From contig NZ_MDDC01000005.1 in the NCBI RefSeq assembly GCF_001875325.1, positions 1-64,000 of the forward strand: DNA of 64,000 nt, given 5' to 3'. This DNA comes from Neomoorella thermoacetica. Its GTDB lineage: Bacteria; Bacillota; DSM-521; Neomoorellales; Neomoorellaceae. Both the position numbers and the translations under genes were made by a program. Of the stretch, positions 10,578-19,217 are shown piece by piece (the stretch's first letter is position 1; each line of letters opens with the position of its first letter). The notes beneath the pieces are model-generated. The model saw only the letters and a list, made by a program, of their open reading frames with translations, was not told the DNA's origin and did not search any database.

Positions 10578-11468
10578 ATGCCGCTGGTGCGGGTACCAGC
10601 TACGACGGCCAACCTGGGGCCTGGGTTTGATACCCTGGGCATGGCCCTTAATCTTTTTGATGAACTTATAATTGAAGAATCGAGTTCACCGGAGATTATC
10701 ATCACCGGTGAGGGGGAGGGTACCATACCCCGGGGCCAGGAGAATATTGCCTACCGGGCCGCCCGGGCTGTCTTTACCAAGGTGGGGCGACCACCAGTAC
10801 CCCTCAAGCTGGAAATGCACAATTCCATACCGGTAGCCCGGGGCCTGGGGTCCAGCGCTGCTGCCCTGGTAGCAGCTATAGTAGGAACCAACGCCATTCT
10901 TGGAGAGCCATTGAGCCCGGCTGAACTGGTAAACCTGGCCACAACCCTCGAAGGGCATCCCGATAATGTGGCCCCGGCTATTCTAGGCGGCCTGGTGGCC
11001 TCCGCCAGGGACGGGGAACAGGTCATTTGCCGGCGCCTGGAACTACCACCGGGTTTAGTAACCGTAGTTGCTATACCCCAGTTCACCCTCTCCACCCGGG
11101 TCTCCCGGGGTGTACTGCCGGCCAGAGTAGCCCTCGAGGATGCGGTATTTAACATCAGCCGGGTGGCCCTGCTCCTGGCCGCCGTCGCTACCGGAGACCT
11201 GGAGCTCATGGGCAGGATGATGGTCGACAAACTGCACCAGCCCTACCGGTTACCCCTGGTACCCGGGATGGCTGAGGTCTTTGCAGCCGCCCGGGAAGCC
11301 GGCGCCCTGGCTGTTACCCTGAGCGGTTCCGGCCCCACGGTAATCGCCTTTTGCCGCGGCCGGCAACCGGAGGTAGGACCGGCCATGGCCGCGGCCTTCG
11401 CCCGCAAGGGGGTAAAATGTACCGTCAAAGAACTGGCCCCCTGCAACCATGGGGCAGTAGTTATTTGA
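10578..11468 (+). CDS. thrB: Homoserine kinase
   Basis: The 296-residue GHMP-family kinase phosphorylates homoserine with ATP. The N-terminal [15 protein letters not shown] block, the ATP-binding [16 protein letters not shown] motif (about residues 84-99) and the C-terminal [11 protein letters not shown] motif are all present. ATG at 10578 has AGGGGCAGGG just upstream. It lies between thrC and lysC on the same strand. Confidence 0.93.
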   Translation: MPLVRVPATTANLGPGFDTLGMALNLFDELIIEESSSPEIIITGEGEGTIPRGQENIAYRAARAVFTKVGRPPVPLKLEMHNSIPVARGLGSSAAALVAAIVGTNAILGEPLSPAELVNLATTLEGHPDNVAPAILGGLVASARDGEQVICRRLELPPGLVTVVAIPQFTLSTRVSRGVLPARVALEDAVFNISRVALLLAAVATGDLELMGRMMVDKLHQPYRLPLVPGMAEVFAAAREAGALAVTLSGSGPTVIAFCRGRQPEVGPAMAAAFARKGVKCTVKELAPCNHGAVVI

Positions 11469-11487
11469 GATTCTGGAGGAGGTTACT

Positions 11488-12705
11488 ATGGCCCTCATCG
11501 TCCAAAAGTACGGCGGCACTTCTGTTAACGGCCCGGAACGAGTCAAAAACGTGGCTCGCCGGGTAGTAAATACCCGCCGCGCCGGGAACGACGTGGTCGT
11601 TATTGTGTCAGCCCCGGGCGACATGACCGACGATCTCATCGCCATGGCCCACGAGATCAGCCCCAACCCGCCGGCCAGAGAAATGGACATGCTCCTGGCT
11701 ACCGGGGAGCAGACATCGATAGCCCTCCTGGCCATGGCCATCCATGAGCTTGGGGAACCGGTTATCTCCCTGACCGGCCCCCAGGTGGGCATTCTGACCG
11801 ACAACGTCCATTCCAAGGCTCGCATTATGGAAGTAAGCTGCGAGCGCCTGCGCCGGGAATTGGAACAGGGCAAGATCGTCATTGTAGCCGGCTTCCAGGG
11901 CAAGACCTGTGAAGACGAGATAACGACCCTGGGCCGGGGAGGCTCCGATACCACGGCCGTGGCCGTGGCCGCCGCCCTGAAAGCCGACGTCTGCCAGATC
12001 TATACCGACGTGGACGGCGTTTATACGGCTGATCCCCGGGTGGTGCCGGAGGCCAGAAAATTACCGGTTATTTCCTACGATGAAATGCTGGAACTGGCCA
12101 GTCTAGGGGCCCAGGTGCTGCAACCCCGGTCGGTGGAGTTTGGCAAACTCAACCATGTCGTCCTCGAGGTACGCTCCAGTTTTAATGATCATGAAGGAAC
12201 CCTGGTCAAAGAGGTGACGGAAATGGAGAGGAAAATGGTCGTCAGCGGCGTAGCCGGTGACCGCAACGTAGCCAGGATAGCCCTGCACGACGTTCCCGAC
12301 CGGCCGGGCATCGCCAGGACCCTCTTTGTAGCCCTGGCCCGGGAGAGCATTAATGTCGATATGATCGTCCAGAGTGCCATGCGGGACGGGATTAATGATA
12401 TCGCCTTCACCGTAGGGCGTGACGATCTCCAGAAAGCGGTTGAGGTAACGGAAAGGGTGCGCCAGGAAATTGGTGCCAGCAAGGTGACTTCTAACGACCG
12501 GGTTGCCAAGGTATCCATTGTCGGCGCCGGTATGATAACCAATCCAGGCGTGGCGGCCGACATGTTCGCCTGTCTGGCCGAGGAAGGCATTAATATTCAC
12601 ATGATCAGTACTTCAGAGATCAAGGTTTCCTGCATCATTGACGAAGAACACCTGACCCGGGCCATGCAAGCCCTGCACCGTCACTTTAATCTGGACCGGG
12701 AGTAA
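11488..12705 (+). CDS. lysC: Aspartate kinase
   Basis: The 405-residue enzyme catalyses the first step of aspartate-family synthesis, aspartate to aspartyl phosphate. The N-terminal KYGGTSV motif, the amino-acid kinase domain with [14 protein letters not shown], and two C-terminal ACT domains (from about residue 265; [11 protein letters not shown]) that bind feedback effectors are visible. GGAGGAGG precedes the ATG. As the last gene of the metY-lysC series, it could be co-transcribed under both the S-box and the hom leader. Confidence 0.94.
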   Translation: MALIVQKYGGTSVNGPERVKNVARRVVNTRRAGNDVVVIVSAPGDMTDDLIAMAHEISPNPPAREMDMLLATGEQTSIALLAMAIHELGEPVISLTGPQVGILTDNVHSKARIMEVSCERLRRELEQGKIVIVAGFQGKTCEDEITTLGRGGSDTTAVAVAAALKADVCQIYTDVDGVYTADPRVVPEARKLPVISYDEMLELASLGAQVLQPRSVEFGKLNHVVLEVRSSFNDHEGTLVKEVTEMERKMVVSGVAGDRNVARIALHDVPDRPGIARTLFVALARESINVDMIVQSAMRDGINDIAFTVGRDDLQKAVEVTERVRQEIGASKVTSNDRVAKVSIVGAGMITNPGVAADMFACLAEEGINIHMISTSEIKVSCIIDEEHLTRAMQALHRHFNLDRE

Positions 12706-12772
12706 GGGAGGTACCTTTAGCTGAACCCGCGCATAAGATGCAGGGAGCGAAACCTGCAGGGGGTGATTATGC

Positions 12773-13111
12773 GTGGGCCAGAACCAGGTACCATGTCCGT
12801 CCGGCCGTTACTGGCGGGTAGAGGCAGGTGACACCCTGTACCTCATAGCACGCCGGGTAGGAACTACGGTAACCGAGCTGGAACGATTGAATCCCGGTGT
12901 CAATCCCTTTAACCTGCAAATAGGTCAGGTCCTCTGCTTGCCGGCTGAACAGCCCTGCCCCTCGGGCGTTTACTGGCAGGTGGCGCCTGGCGACACCCTC
13001 TACAGCATAGCCAGGGCCACCGGGACGACGGTAGAAAAACTGTTAGAGTTAAACCCCCATATTAACCCCTACAACCTGCAGGTGGGCCAGAACATCTGCC
13101 TGCCGGGTTAA
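12773..13111 (+). CDS. Small double-LysM protein
   Basis: The 112-residue protein consists almost entirely of two LysM peptidoglycan-binding repeats (about residues 15-58 and 65-110). Both have the pattern YW-V-GDTLY-IAR-GTTVE-L-NP-INP-NLQ-GQ-LP, with paired cysteines just before each repeat and near its end. There is no obvious signal peptide. Such proteins bind cell wall or spore cortex, but the role is not known. The GTG at 12773 follows GGGGGTG; a nearby ATG at 12769 is in a different frame. A small hairpin TGCAGG/CCTGCA lies just before the ribosome-binding site. Confidence 0.8.
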   Translation: MGQNQVPCPSGRYWRVEAGDTLYLIARRVGTTVTELERLNPGVNPFNLQIGQVLCLPAEQPCPSGVYWQVAPGDTLYSIARATGTTVEKLLELNPHINPYNLQVGQNICLPG

Positions 13112-13124
13112 GGGTAATACGGCA

Positions 13125-13168
13125 AGGGCGCCAGGTGAAAACCTGCCGCCCTATCTTTATTTCTTTTA
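13125..13168 (+). terminator. Terminator after the LysM gene
   Basis: AGGGCG-C-CAGGT pairs with ACCTG-C-CGCCCT across a GAAA tetraloop with one C/C mismatch, followed by a T-rich stretch (ATCTTTATTTCTTTT). It separates the LysM gene from the convergent amidohydrolase. Confidence 0.8.
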
Positions 13169-13217
13169 TAGGTAAACCCTGTTCTTATCTTCGGCGCCGT
13201 CGAGGATTCAAGGTGGG

Positions 13218-14834
13218 TTATGGAAATGACACCTGAACACCGGTAGTATAACTGGTAAGAATAATTCCGGCCCGTTCGCCTGTAAATCGACCTTCCTGGT
13301 AGGCTACCCGCCCGTTGACGATAACAGCCTTGATGCCAGAAGGCGTCCGGGCCGGTTCCAGGAAAGTAGCCCGGTCGGCAATAGTTTCCTGGTCGAAGAG
13401 GACTATGTCGGCACAATAGCCCGGCTTTACCCGGCCCCGGTCCCGGAGGCCGAGCCTGGCCGCCGGCCGGGAAGTCATTCTGGCTATAGCCTCCTCCAGG
13501 GAGAGGAGTTTTCGCTCCCGGACGTAACGGCCCAGAACCCTGGCAAAGGTGCCGTACAGGCGGGGGTGAGCATGTTCGCCCGAATAAATCCCATCACTGC
13601 CGATAATCGTTACCGGGTGCTGCAAGATCATCCCCAGGGTCTCCTCGCTGGCGTGGTAGGTTTCAATGGCCAGGTTACCACCTTCGCTCTGCAACAGGTC
13701 CAGCAGGGCGTCACCCGGGTCCAAACTCCTATGTTGGCCGATTTGCGCCAGGCTCAGGCCCACGCAGTCCTCATTATCCCGGTGGGCCACGGCATTAATT
13801 ATTAAACGGTCGTAACCCAGGGAACTGACCATGTTGTCCCAGCCCGGCAGGCCTTCCTGCCAGGCTCTTTTAATTTCCTGGCGAACCTCAGGTGAATGCA
13901 GGCGTTCCTGAAGGGCGGCAGTGCCTCCGGCAACGGCCCAGGGGGGCAGCAGGGAGGCGGCAGTGGTGGAACCGGCAGTATAAGGGTAGACGTCCCAGGT
14001 TACGTCCTGGCCTTTAGCCCGGGCAGCGTCCAGCAGGGCCAGGGCCCGGGGTATTTTGGGCCAGTTGCGGGAGCCGCAGGCTTTAAGGTGGGATATGTGA
14101 ACGGGTACGCCGGCCTCCCGCCCTATTTCCAGGGCTTCCTCGATCGCTTCCAGGACACCGTCGGATTCATTACGAATATGGCTGACATAAAAACCACCGT
14201 ACTGGCGGGTTACCCGGCAGAGGGTGATTAACTCCGCGGTGGGGGCGTAACATCCCGGCGGGTAGAGAAGGCCGCTGGACAGGCCCCGGGCGCCTTCCGC
14301 CATCGCCTGCCTGAGGAGGTAGCACATCCCATCCATCTCAGCCTTATTGGCACGGCGATCGTCCATACCCATGACCGCCAGGCGGATTGAACCGTGACCG
14401 GCCAGAGTGGCCACATTGACAGCTATTCCCTGGCGCCTTAGGAGGGAGTGGTATTCAGCCAGGCCGGCGGCCTGAAAATCCGGGGGGATCTCCCCCAGCA
14501 CCGGGCTGGCATACGCGGCCAGGAGGGGGCGGGTGCCCTGGGATCCCGGGACCAGGGACATACCGCAGTTACCGATGACTTCGGTGGTGACGCCCTGGGC
14601 CAGCTTGGCCCTGTCCTCCGGGTCCCGCAGGAGTGCAGCGTCAGCGTGGCTGTGAAAATCAATAAACCCGGGAGCAACTACCAGGCCGGCGGCATCCAGG
14701 ACCTTCCCGGCGGATGCGCCATCCAGCCGGCCCAGGGCGGCGATCTTTGCTCCTTGCAGACCTACATCGGCCCGAAAAGGAGGGCGACCGGTACCGTCGA
14801 CAACCGTGCCGCCCTTAATCAGCAGGGAAAACAT
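13218..14834 (-). CDS. N-acyl-D-amino-acid deacylase family amidohydrolase
   Basis: The 538-residue metal-dependent amidohydrolase resembles D-aminoacylase, which removes the acyl group from N-acyl-D-amino acids. Metal-site signs are GFIDFHSHAD (about residues 57-66), GNCGMS (the conserved cysteine ligand of this subgroup), YVSHIRNES and the HISHLKACG histidines, and the C-terminal GYCADIVLFD block of the amidohydrolase superfamily. The second ATG (14834) is chosen because AAGGAG lies 9 bp before it; the first ATG abuts that site. It stands alone between a LysM gene and a regulator remnant. The exact substrate is inferred only from family. Confidence 0.82.
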   Translation of the reverse strand: MFSLLIKGGTVVDGTGRPPFRADVGLQGAKIAALGRLDGASAGKVLDAAGLVVAPGFIDFHSHADAALLRDPEDRAKLAQGVTTEVIGNCGMSLVPGSQGTRPLLAAYASPVLGEIPPDFQAAGLAEYHSLLRRQGIAVNVATLAGHGSIRLAVMGMDDRRANKAEMDGMCYLLRQAMAEGARGLSSGLLYPPGCYAPTAELITLCRVTRQYGGFYVSHIRNESDGVLEAIEEALEIGREAGVPVHISHLKACGSRNWPKIPRALALLDAARAKGQDVTWDVYPYTAGSTTAASLLPPWAVAGGTAALQERLHSPEVRQEIKRAWQEGLPGWDNMVSSLGYDRLIINAVAHRDNEDCVGLSLAQIGQHRSLDPGDALLDLLQSEGGNLAIETYHASEETLGMILQHPVTIIGSDGIYSGEHAHPRLYGTFARVLGRYVRERKLLSLEEAIARMTSRPAARLGLRDRGRVKPGYCADIVLFDQETIADRATFLEPARTPSGIKAVIVNGRVAYQEGRFTGERAGIILTSYTTGVQVSFP

Positions 14835-15023
14835 GCAAGCCATCTCCTTAACATTAAAACCCGCCTGTATTATATAGAGCCAGCCTCTACTTTACAAGTC
14901 CCGGCTACTTTAATTATATTGAAGCCATTAGCCGGCAACCTAAAAAACTAAATAAATTTTTTTAGAAGGGTTCGCAGGAATTTGCTTACGAGGGAGAATA
15001 AGATTGTATAATCATCAGAGGAG

Positions 15024-15292
15024 AATAATGAAGCGATTAAGCTGGGCATCAACCCGGGGGAAAAATCCTTGTTGTCGAAAAGCGTTTTTTAGCTGATGGT
15101 AACCCGGCAGCCTTCTGTATCGACCGGATCCCGATTGAAATTGTCCCTATGGTAGCTGACGCAAAGTTGACGAAACTTTTACAGGTTAATCCAGAGACCC
15201 CTTTATTATGCCTTGACGCCTTGATTCGTCTTTTCCTTAAATGGGGGTGGGGAAAACAGAAACGCCAACAATTACAGAGCCGGGAGCAGTAA
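15024..15292 (+). pseudogene. Remnant of a GntR/UTRA regulator (frameshifted)
   Basis: Two overlapping plus-strand frames together encode a UTRA-like domain end. The first reads KLGINPGEKSLLSKSVF and stops at a TAG at 15091, just after a T6 run (15085-15090). The next frame continues with FLADGNPAAFCIDRIPIEIV and runs to TAA at 15292. This matches the pattern of GntR-family effector domains, such as the LADGEPMAYDRKYLR segment of the intact regulator at 2807. No DNA-binding domain is present upstream, so the gene is truncated as well as shifted. The remainder of the 14835-15326 gap shows nothing else recognisable. Confidence 0.5.
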
Positions 15293-15326
15293 TCCGAAAT
15301 CAACTACAGGGGGTAAAGAACGGTTA

Positions 15327-16691
15327 ATGGCATTATTAATAAAAAACATTTCTTATGTAGTTACTTGCAATGATCAAGACGAAGTCTTAAAAGACGTCGA
15401 CATTTTAATCGATGGGCCGAAGATTGTTTCTTTGGGTAAAAATTTAAAGACAAACCATCAAGTAGCTACCCTGAACGGGAATGGCATGATAGCCATACCG
15501 GGCCTGGTAAATACCCATCACCATTTATACCAGACCCTCTTCCGGGGATTGCCAGAAGTACAGGATATGCCCCTTTTTTCCTGGCTTACCGGCCTTTATC
15601 AGTTCTGGCGCCATCTAACGCCGGAAGCCGTTTATTATGGAGCCCTGGTTGGGATGAGTGAACTGTTGCGCACTGGTTGTACCCTGACGGCCGATCATCA
15701 CTATGTCTTTCCAGAGGGCCAGGCTGGTAATCTAATTGATAGCGAGATTCAGGCAGCCCAGGAGCTGGGAATTCGCTTTCACGCAACCCGGGGTTCAATG
15801 TCCAAAGGCCGAAGCCAGGGCGGCTTGCCCCCCGATGCCGTTGTCCAAAAAGAAGATGTCATTTTAGAAGACTCCCTGAGGCTGATAGAAAAATACCATC
15901 AACCAGAGCCCTATGCCATGCTGAGAATAGCCCTCGCCCCTTGCTCACCTTTTTCAGTAAGCCTGGATCTCATGAAGCAGGCCCGGGATTTGGCCCGGGA
16001 AAAACAGGTAATGCTCCATACCCATCTGGCAGAAACGAAAGATGAAGAGAAATACTGCCTGGAGAACTACAATCGCCGGCCGGCAGAGCTAATGGCAGAT
16101 TTGGGCTGGACGGGGCCCGATGTTTGGTTCGCCCATGCTATTCACCTGAATGACGCGGAGATGAAAAGACTGTCCGGTTCGGGGGTCGCCCATTGCCCCT
16201 CATCTAATATGAAGCTGGGGAGCGGTTTTTGCCGGAGCAGTGAACTTTTAAAAGCAGGAGTTAAGCTGAGTATCGCTGTGGATGGTAGCGCCAGCAATGA
16301 TGCCTCCAACATGTGGGAAGAAGTAAAGCGTGCCTATCTTTTAAACCATTTATATTATGGTGATCAAGGACTTTCCGCCTATCAGGTACTTAAAATAGCC
16401 ACCCGGGGAGGAGCGGCGGTACTGGGACGGGATGATACCGGGAGTATTGAAATAGATAAAGCCGCCGACATCGTCCTCATAGACCTCGACGATATCGCCT
16501 TTACCGGTTGTCATGATCCGGTGGTAGCTTTAGTTTGTTGCGGCAACTGTAATATCGTCAATACAACCATCGTTAACGGAAAAATTATAGTCCGCAACGG
16601 CGAGCTTTTAACCATGGATACCCGCAAAATTAAAAACAAAGCCCATTCCGTGGCTATGAGCCTGGTAGAACTTCAACGTAAGGGCAGTTAA
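15327..16691 (+). CDS. 8-oxoguanine deaminase-like amidohydrolase
   Basis: The 454-residue enzyme is in the AtzB/TrzN/8-oxoguanine deaminase group of the amidohydrolase superfamily. Metal ligands are visible as VNTHHHLYQT (His64 and His66), HTHLAETKDEE (about residue 231), FAHAIHL (about 270) and AVDGSASND (about 320). By family knowledge it would deaminate 8-oxoguanine to urate, or a related aminopurine. The gene is noticeably less GC-rich than its neighbours and follows a broken regulator, which may point to transfer or relaxed selection. There is a weak ribosome-binding site, AGGGGGT, about 10 bp upstream. Confidence 0.75.
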   Translation: MALLIKNISYVVTCNDQDEVLKDVDILIDGPKIVSLGKNLKTNHQVATLNGNGMIAIPGLVNTHHHLYQTLFRGLPEVQDMPLFSWLTGLYQFWRHLTPEAVYYGALVGMSELLRTGCTLTADHHYVFPEGQAGNLIDSEIQAAQELGIRFHATRGSMSKGRSQGGLPPDAVVQKEDVILEDSLRLIEKYHQPEPYAMLRIALAPCSPFSVSLDLMKQARDLAREKQVMLHTHLAETKDEEKYCLENYNRRPAELMADLGWTGPDVWFAHAIHLNDAEMKRLSGSGVAHCPSSNMKLGSGFCRSSELLKAGVKLSIAVDGSASNDASNMWEEVKRAYLLNHLYYGDQGLSAYQVLKIATRGGAAVLGRDDTGSIEIDKAADIVLIDLDDIAFTGCHDPVVALVCCGNCNIVNTTIVNGKIIVRNGELLTMDTRKIKNKAHSVAMSLVELQRKGS

Positions 16692-16782
16692 AAGCAAGGG
16701 GCTGTTGCAGCTACACTCTTCCTTTTCCTCATACATTTTTCCTACCATGGAGTTAATTTTTTAGACCGGCTTTTAGCTCTTT

Positions 16783-16815
16783 AAAAAAATGCAGGCCCGG
16801 GGTTGCCCGGGCCTG
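16783..16815 (-). terminator. Terminator of the amt-glnB operon
   Basis: CAGGCCCGGG (16792-16801) and CCCGGGCCTG (16806-16815) form a perfect 10-bp stem with a 4-nt loop. On the minus strand it is followed by a run of seven T. It lies just after the PII gene stop. Confidence 0.92.
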
Positions 16816-16851
16816 TAATATTTTATGAAGGAAGAATGGCTGGATAAATAG

Positions 16852-17190
16852 TTAGATGGCGTCTTCGCCCTGTTCACCGGTACGGATGCGAATGGCGGTT
16901 TCCACGGGGTAGATAAAGATTTTACCGTCCCCGATTTCGCCGGTCCGGGCTTCCCGGGAGATTATCTCCACTATCTCCGGTACCCGATTGTCCAGGGCGA
17001 TAATCTCCAGTTTTACCTTGGGTAACAGGTTAACGGTATACAGGTTGCCGCGATAATATTCCGTCTGGCCCCGCTGGAGGCCGCATCCCAGGACGTGGGT
17101 GACCGTCAGGCCGTGGATGTTGTACTTACCCAGGGCTTCTTTGACGGCCTCCAGGCGCGACGAGCGGATGATGGCTTCGATTTTTTTCAC
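16852..17190 (-). CDS. glnB: Nitrogen regulatory protein PII
   Basis: The 112-residue PII protein shows the start MKKIEAIIR, the T-loop RGQTEYYRGNLYTVNLLPK with Tyr51 at the classical modification position, and the C-terminal GEIGDGKIFIYPVE block that binds ATP and 2-oxoglutarate. It is transcribed 17 bp after the ammonium transporter gene, the usual arrangement for a GlnK-type PII that blocks Amt when nitrogen is plentiful. No uridylyltransferase gene is seen in the window, so whether Tyr51 is modified is unknown. Confidence 0.95.
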   Translation of the reverse strand: MKKIEAIIRSSRLEAVKEALGKYNIHGLTVTHVLGCGLQRGQTEYYRGNLYTVNLLPKVKLEIIALDNRVPEIVEIISREARTGEIGDGKIFIYPVETAIRIRTGEQGEDAI

Positions 17191-17207
17191 TGTCCAGCAC
17201 CTCCAAT

Positions 17208-18830
17208 CTAATTGTGAACCGGTACTTCCCGCCGCCGTTTGTCGTAAGCAGTTTGCCCGGTCGATACCGCTTCAGCAATATAAGTATCCCCAAAGGTCAA
17301 CATGAAGTCAGGGTAAGCAAGGGCTCCCATTTCAGGAATATCCAGCCCTTGTTCCTCAGCTTCGGGAGTAACACGAATGCCTATAATCTTGTCCAGGATT
17401 TTGTAGAAAACGTAGGAAGCACCGAAGCCCCAGGCGAAAACCACGACCATGTTGATGAGCTGGGCCACCAGCTGGCCGGGATCGCCGTAGAAGAGGCCGG
17501 TAACACCCTGGCCGGCGACACCTAAATAGCTATCTGCGCCGACGCCGTTCCAGCCGGCGCCATAGGTGCCGTCAGCGAAGAGACCTACCGCCAGGAGCCC
17601 CCAGAGGCCATTCACCAGGTGGACGGAAATAGCGCCCACCGGGTCGTCGATTTTCAGTATGTGATCAAAGAAGTAAACACTCCAGACAACCAGGATGCCG
17701 GCAACGGCGCCAATCAGGCAGGCTACCGGCCCGTTGACAAAGGCTGAAGGGGCGGTGATGGCTACCAGCCCGGCTAAAACACCGTTGCACATCATCGATG
17801 GATCAGGCTTACCCTGGCGCCACCAGGTATAGAGCATCGACGCCAGGCCGCCGACGGCCCCGGCCATCATGGTATTGACAGCTACGACGGCAATACGCAG
17901 GTCGCCGCCGGACAGGGTGCTGCCGGGGTTAAAGCCAAACCAGCCGAAGAAGAGGATGATCGTCCCCAGTACAGCCATGGGGATGTCGTGACCGGGGATG
18001 GCTGCCGGTTTACCGTTCCGGTACTTACCCAGGCGCGGTCCCAGGATTAAAGCCCCGGCCAGGCCGGCAGCCCCGCCGATGGAATGGACCACACCGGAAC
18101 CGGCAAAGTCGACGGCACCGTGGCCGAGGCCCAGTTTGGCTCCCAGCTGGGCCAGCCAGCCGCCGCCCCAGACCCAGTTGCCAAAGATGGGATAGAGGAA
18201 CATGGCAATAAAGAATGAACCGAGGACAACGGCACTAAACTTAACCCGTTCAGCCATGGCTCCTGTAGGAATGGTCACGGCGGTATCCATAAATACCATC
18301 TGGAAGAGGAAAAGGGCAAACACGCCGACGTCGTAGGCGTCGCCGTTTAAGAAGAAACCCTTGAGGCCCAGCAATCCCCACCCGCCGGCAGTCAACTCAT
18401 GGTTCAGGGGCGGGGTACCACCCAGGTTGGCTACAGCTCCCAGACCACCGAACATAAGGCCGAAGCCAAGGACAAAGAAACCCACCGCGCCGACCAGGAA
18501 GACCATGAGGTTCATGGCCATAGTATGCGCGGCGTTTTTGGCCCGGGTAAAGCCGGTTTCCACCAGGGCAAAACCGGCCTGCATGAAGAAGACAAGAAAT
18601 CCGGCCAGGAGAGTCCAGACGAAATTTAGACCTATCTTTAATTTTCCAGCGGCAGTTGCTAATTCTTCCAGGGTGGGCGTGCCTGCCTGGGCTGCCGGAA
18701 TATCGGCAGCGCTGCCGGTAGCTGTTCCGCTAGGGTCTCCGGCCCAAGCTGGCAGGGCCAGGATCAGGATTATTACAGCAGCCAGGATTAGACCATTGAT
18801 TAGGGCGGACTTATTAATCTTACAACTCAT
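17208..18830 (-). CDS. amt: Ammonium transporter
   Basis: The 540-residue protein has an N-terminal signal-like segment, then a linker, then the Amt/MEP core with about 11 membrane helices. Family marks include FFMQAGFALVETGFTR, the DFAGSGVVHSIGG region with a pore histidine, and FGWFGFNPGSTLSG. It moves ammonium or ammonia into the cell. It is longer than the minimal Amt (about 400 residues) because of an N-terminal extension and an extended C-terminal cytoplasmic tail. It is coupled to PII. The leader upstream contains overlapping hairpins that could attenuate transcription. Confidence 0.94.
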   Translation of the reverse strand: MSCKINKSALINGLILAAVIILILALPAWAGDPSGTATGSAADIPAAQAGTPTLEELATAAGKLKIGLNFVWTLLAGFLVFFMQAGFALVETGFTRAKNAAHTMAMNLMVFLVGAVGFFVLGFGLMFGGLGAVANLGGTPPLNHELTAGGWGLLGLKGFFLNGDAYDVGVFALFLFQMVFMDTAVTIPTGAMAERVKFSAVVLGSFFIAMFLYPIFGNWVWGGGWLAQLGAKLGLGHGAVDFAGSGVVHSIGGAAGLAGALILGPRLGKYRNGKPAAIPGHDIPMAVLGTIILFFGWFGFNPGSTLSGGDLRIAVVAVNTMMAGAVGGLASMLYTWWRQGKPDPSMMCNGVLAGLVAITAPSAFVNGPVACLIGAVAGILVVWSVYFFDHILKIDDPVGAISVHLVNGLWGLLAVGLFADGTYGAGWNGVGADSYLGVAGQGVTGLFYGDPGQLVAQLINMVVVFAWGFGASYVFYKILDKIIGIRVTPEAEEQGLDIPEMGALAYPDFMLTFGDTYIAEAVSTGQTAYDKRRREVPVHN

Positions 18831-18884
18831 TGTGGGAGCCTCCTTATAAAAAGATTCGCGCTTTGGACGGCATTGCCCACAACA

Positions 18885-18928
18885 GGAAAAGGCCGGGGCT
18901 TCCCGGCACGGTGTGGGGTAACGGGAAG
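18885..18928 (-). promoter_or_regulatory. Possible attenuator in the amt leader
   Basis: On the minus strand, GCCGGG-AAGC-CCCGGC (18892-18907) forms a hairpin followed by a short T run (CTTTTCC). The alternative helix CTTCCCG (18922-18928) with CGGGAAG (18899-18905) uses part of the same sequence, so the two are mutually exclusive. No clear ANTAR hexaloop was found here. The rest of the 18831-19217 gap holds the asnB terminator and nothing else recognised. Confidence 0.4.
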
Positions 18929-19076
18929 GTAGAGAAATTATGACCGGGAACCCCCTCTGCAGGAGATAAAAAGAACGGACGCCAAATTTGTTACAGTAAA
19001 CCTCACCACCTTTCCACCACGGCCTCTGCCGAACAGGTTACCCGCCAGGCAGGCCTGAAATACGGGGCGATAAACT

Positions 19077-19109
19077 AGAAGCCCCCGTACCTGAGGTACG
19101 GGGGCTTCT
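19077..19109 (-). terminator. Strong terminator between asnB and amt
   Basis: A perfect 15-bp stem, AGAAGCCCCCGTACC / GGTACGGGGGCTTCT, has a 3-nt loop (TGA). It lies about 110 bp downstream of the asnB stop on the minus strand and ahead of amt. The flanking T run is short, so efficiency is inferred from stem strength. Confidence 0.8.
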
Positions 19110-19217
19110 TCACCCATTTGGGCAAACTACACTGCTTGCTTGGACCTTATTATACCCATGCCCGGACCTTTGTCAAGGGGGTTTTTGAGCCGGTTATTAA
19201 CCCCGGAGGCGCGGAGC

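Noticed and set aside
15049-15303. Minus-strand 84-codon frame upstream of the deaminase
   Set aside because: The plus strand carries a recognisable UTRA remnant; the minus frame lacks a ribosome-binding site and family features.
18929-19076. ANTAR hairpins in the amt leader
   Set aside because: No six-base loop with A1 and G4 on a stable stem was found.
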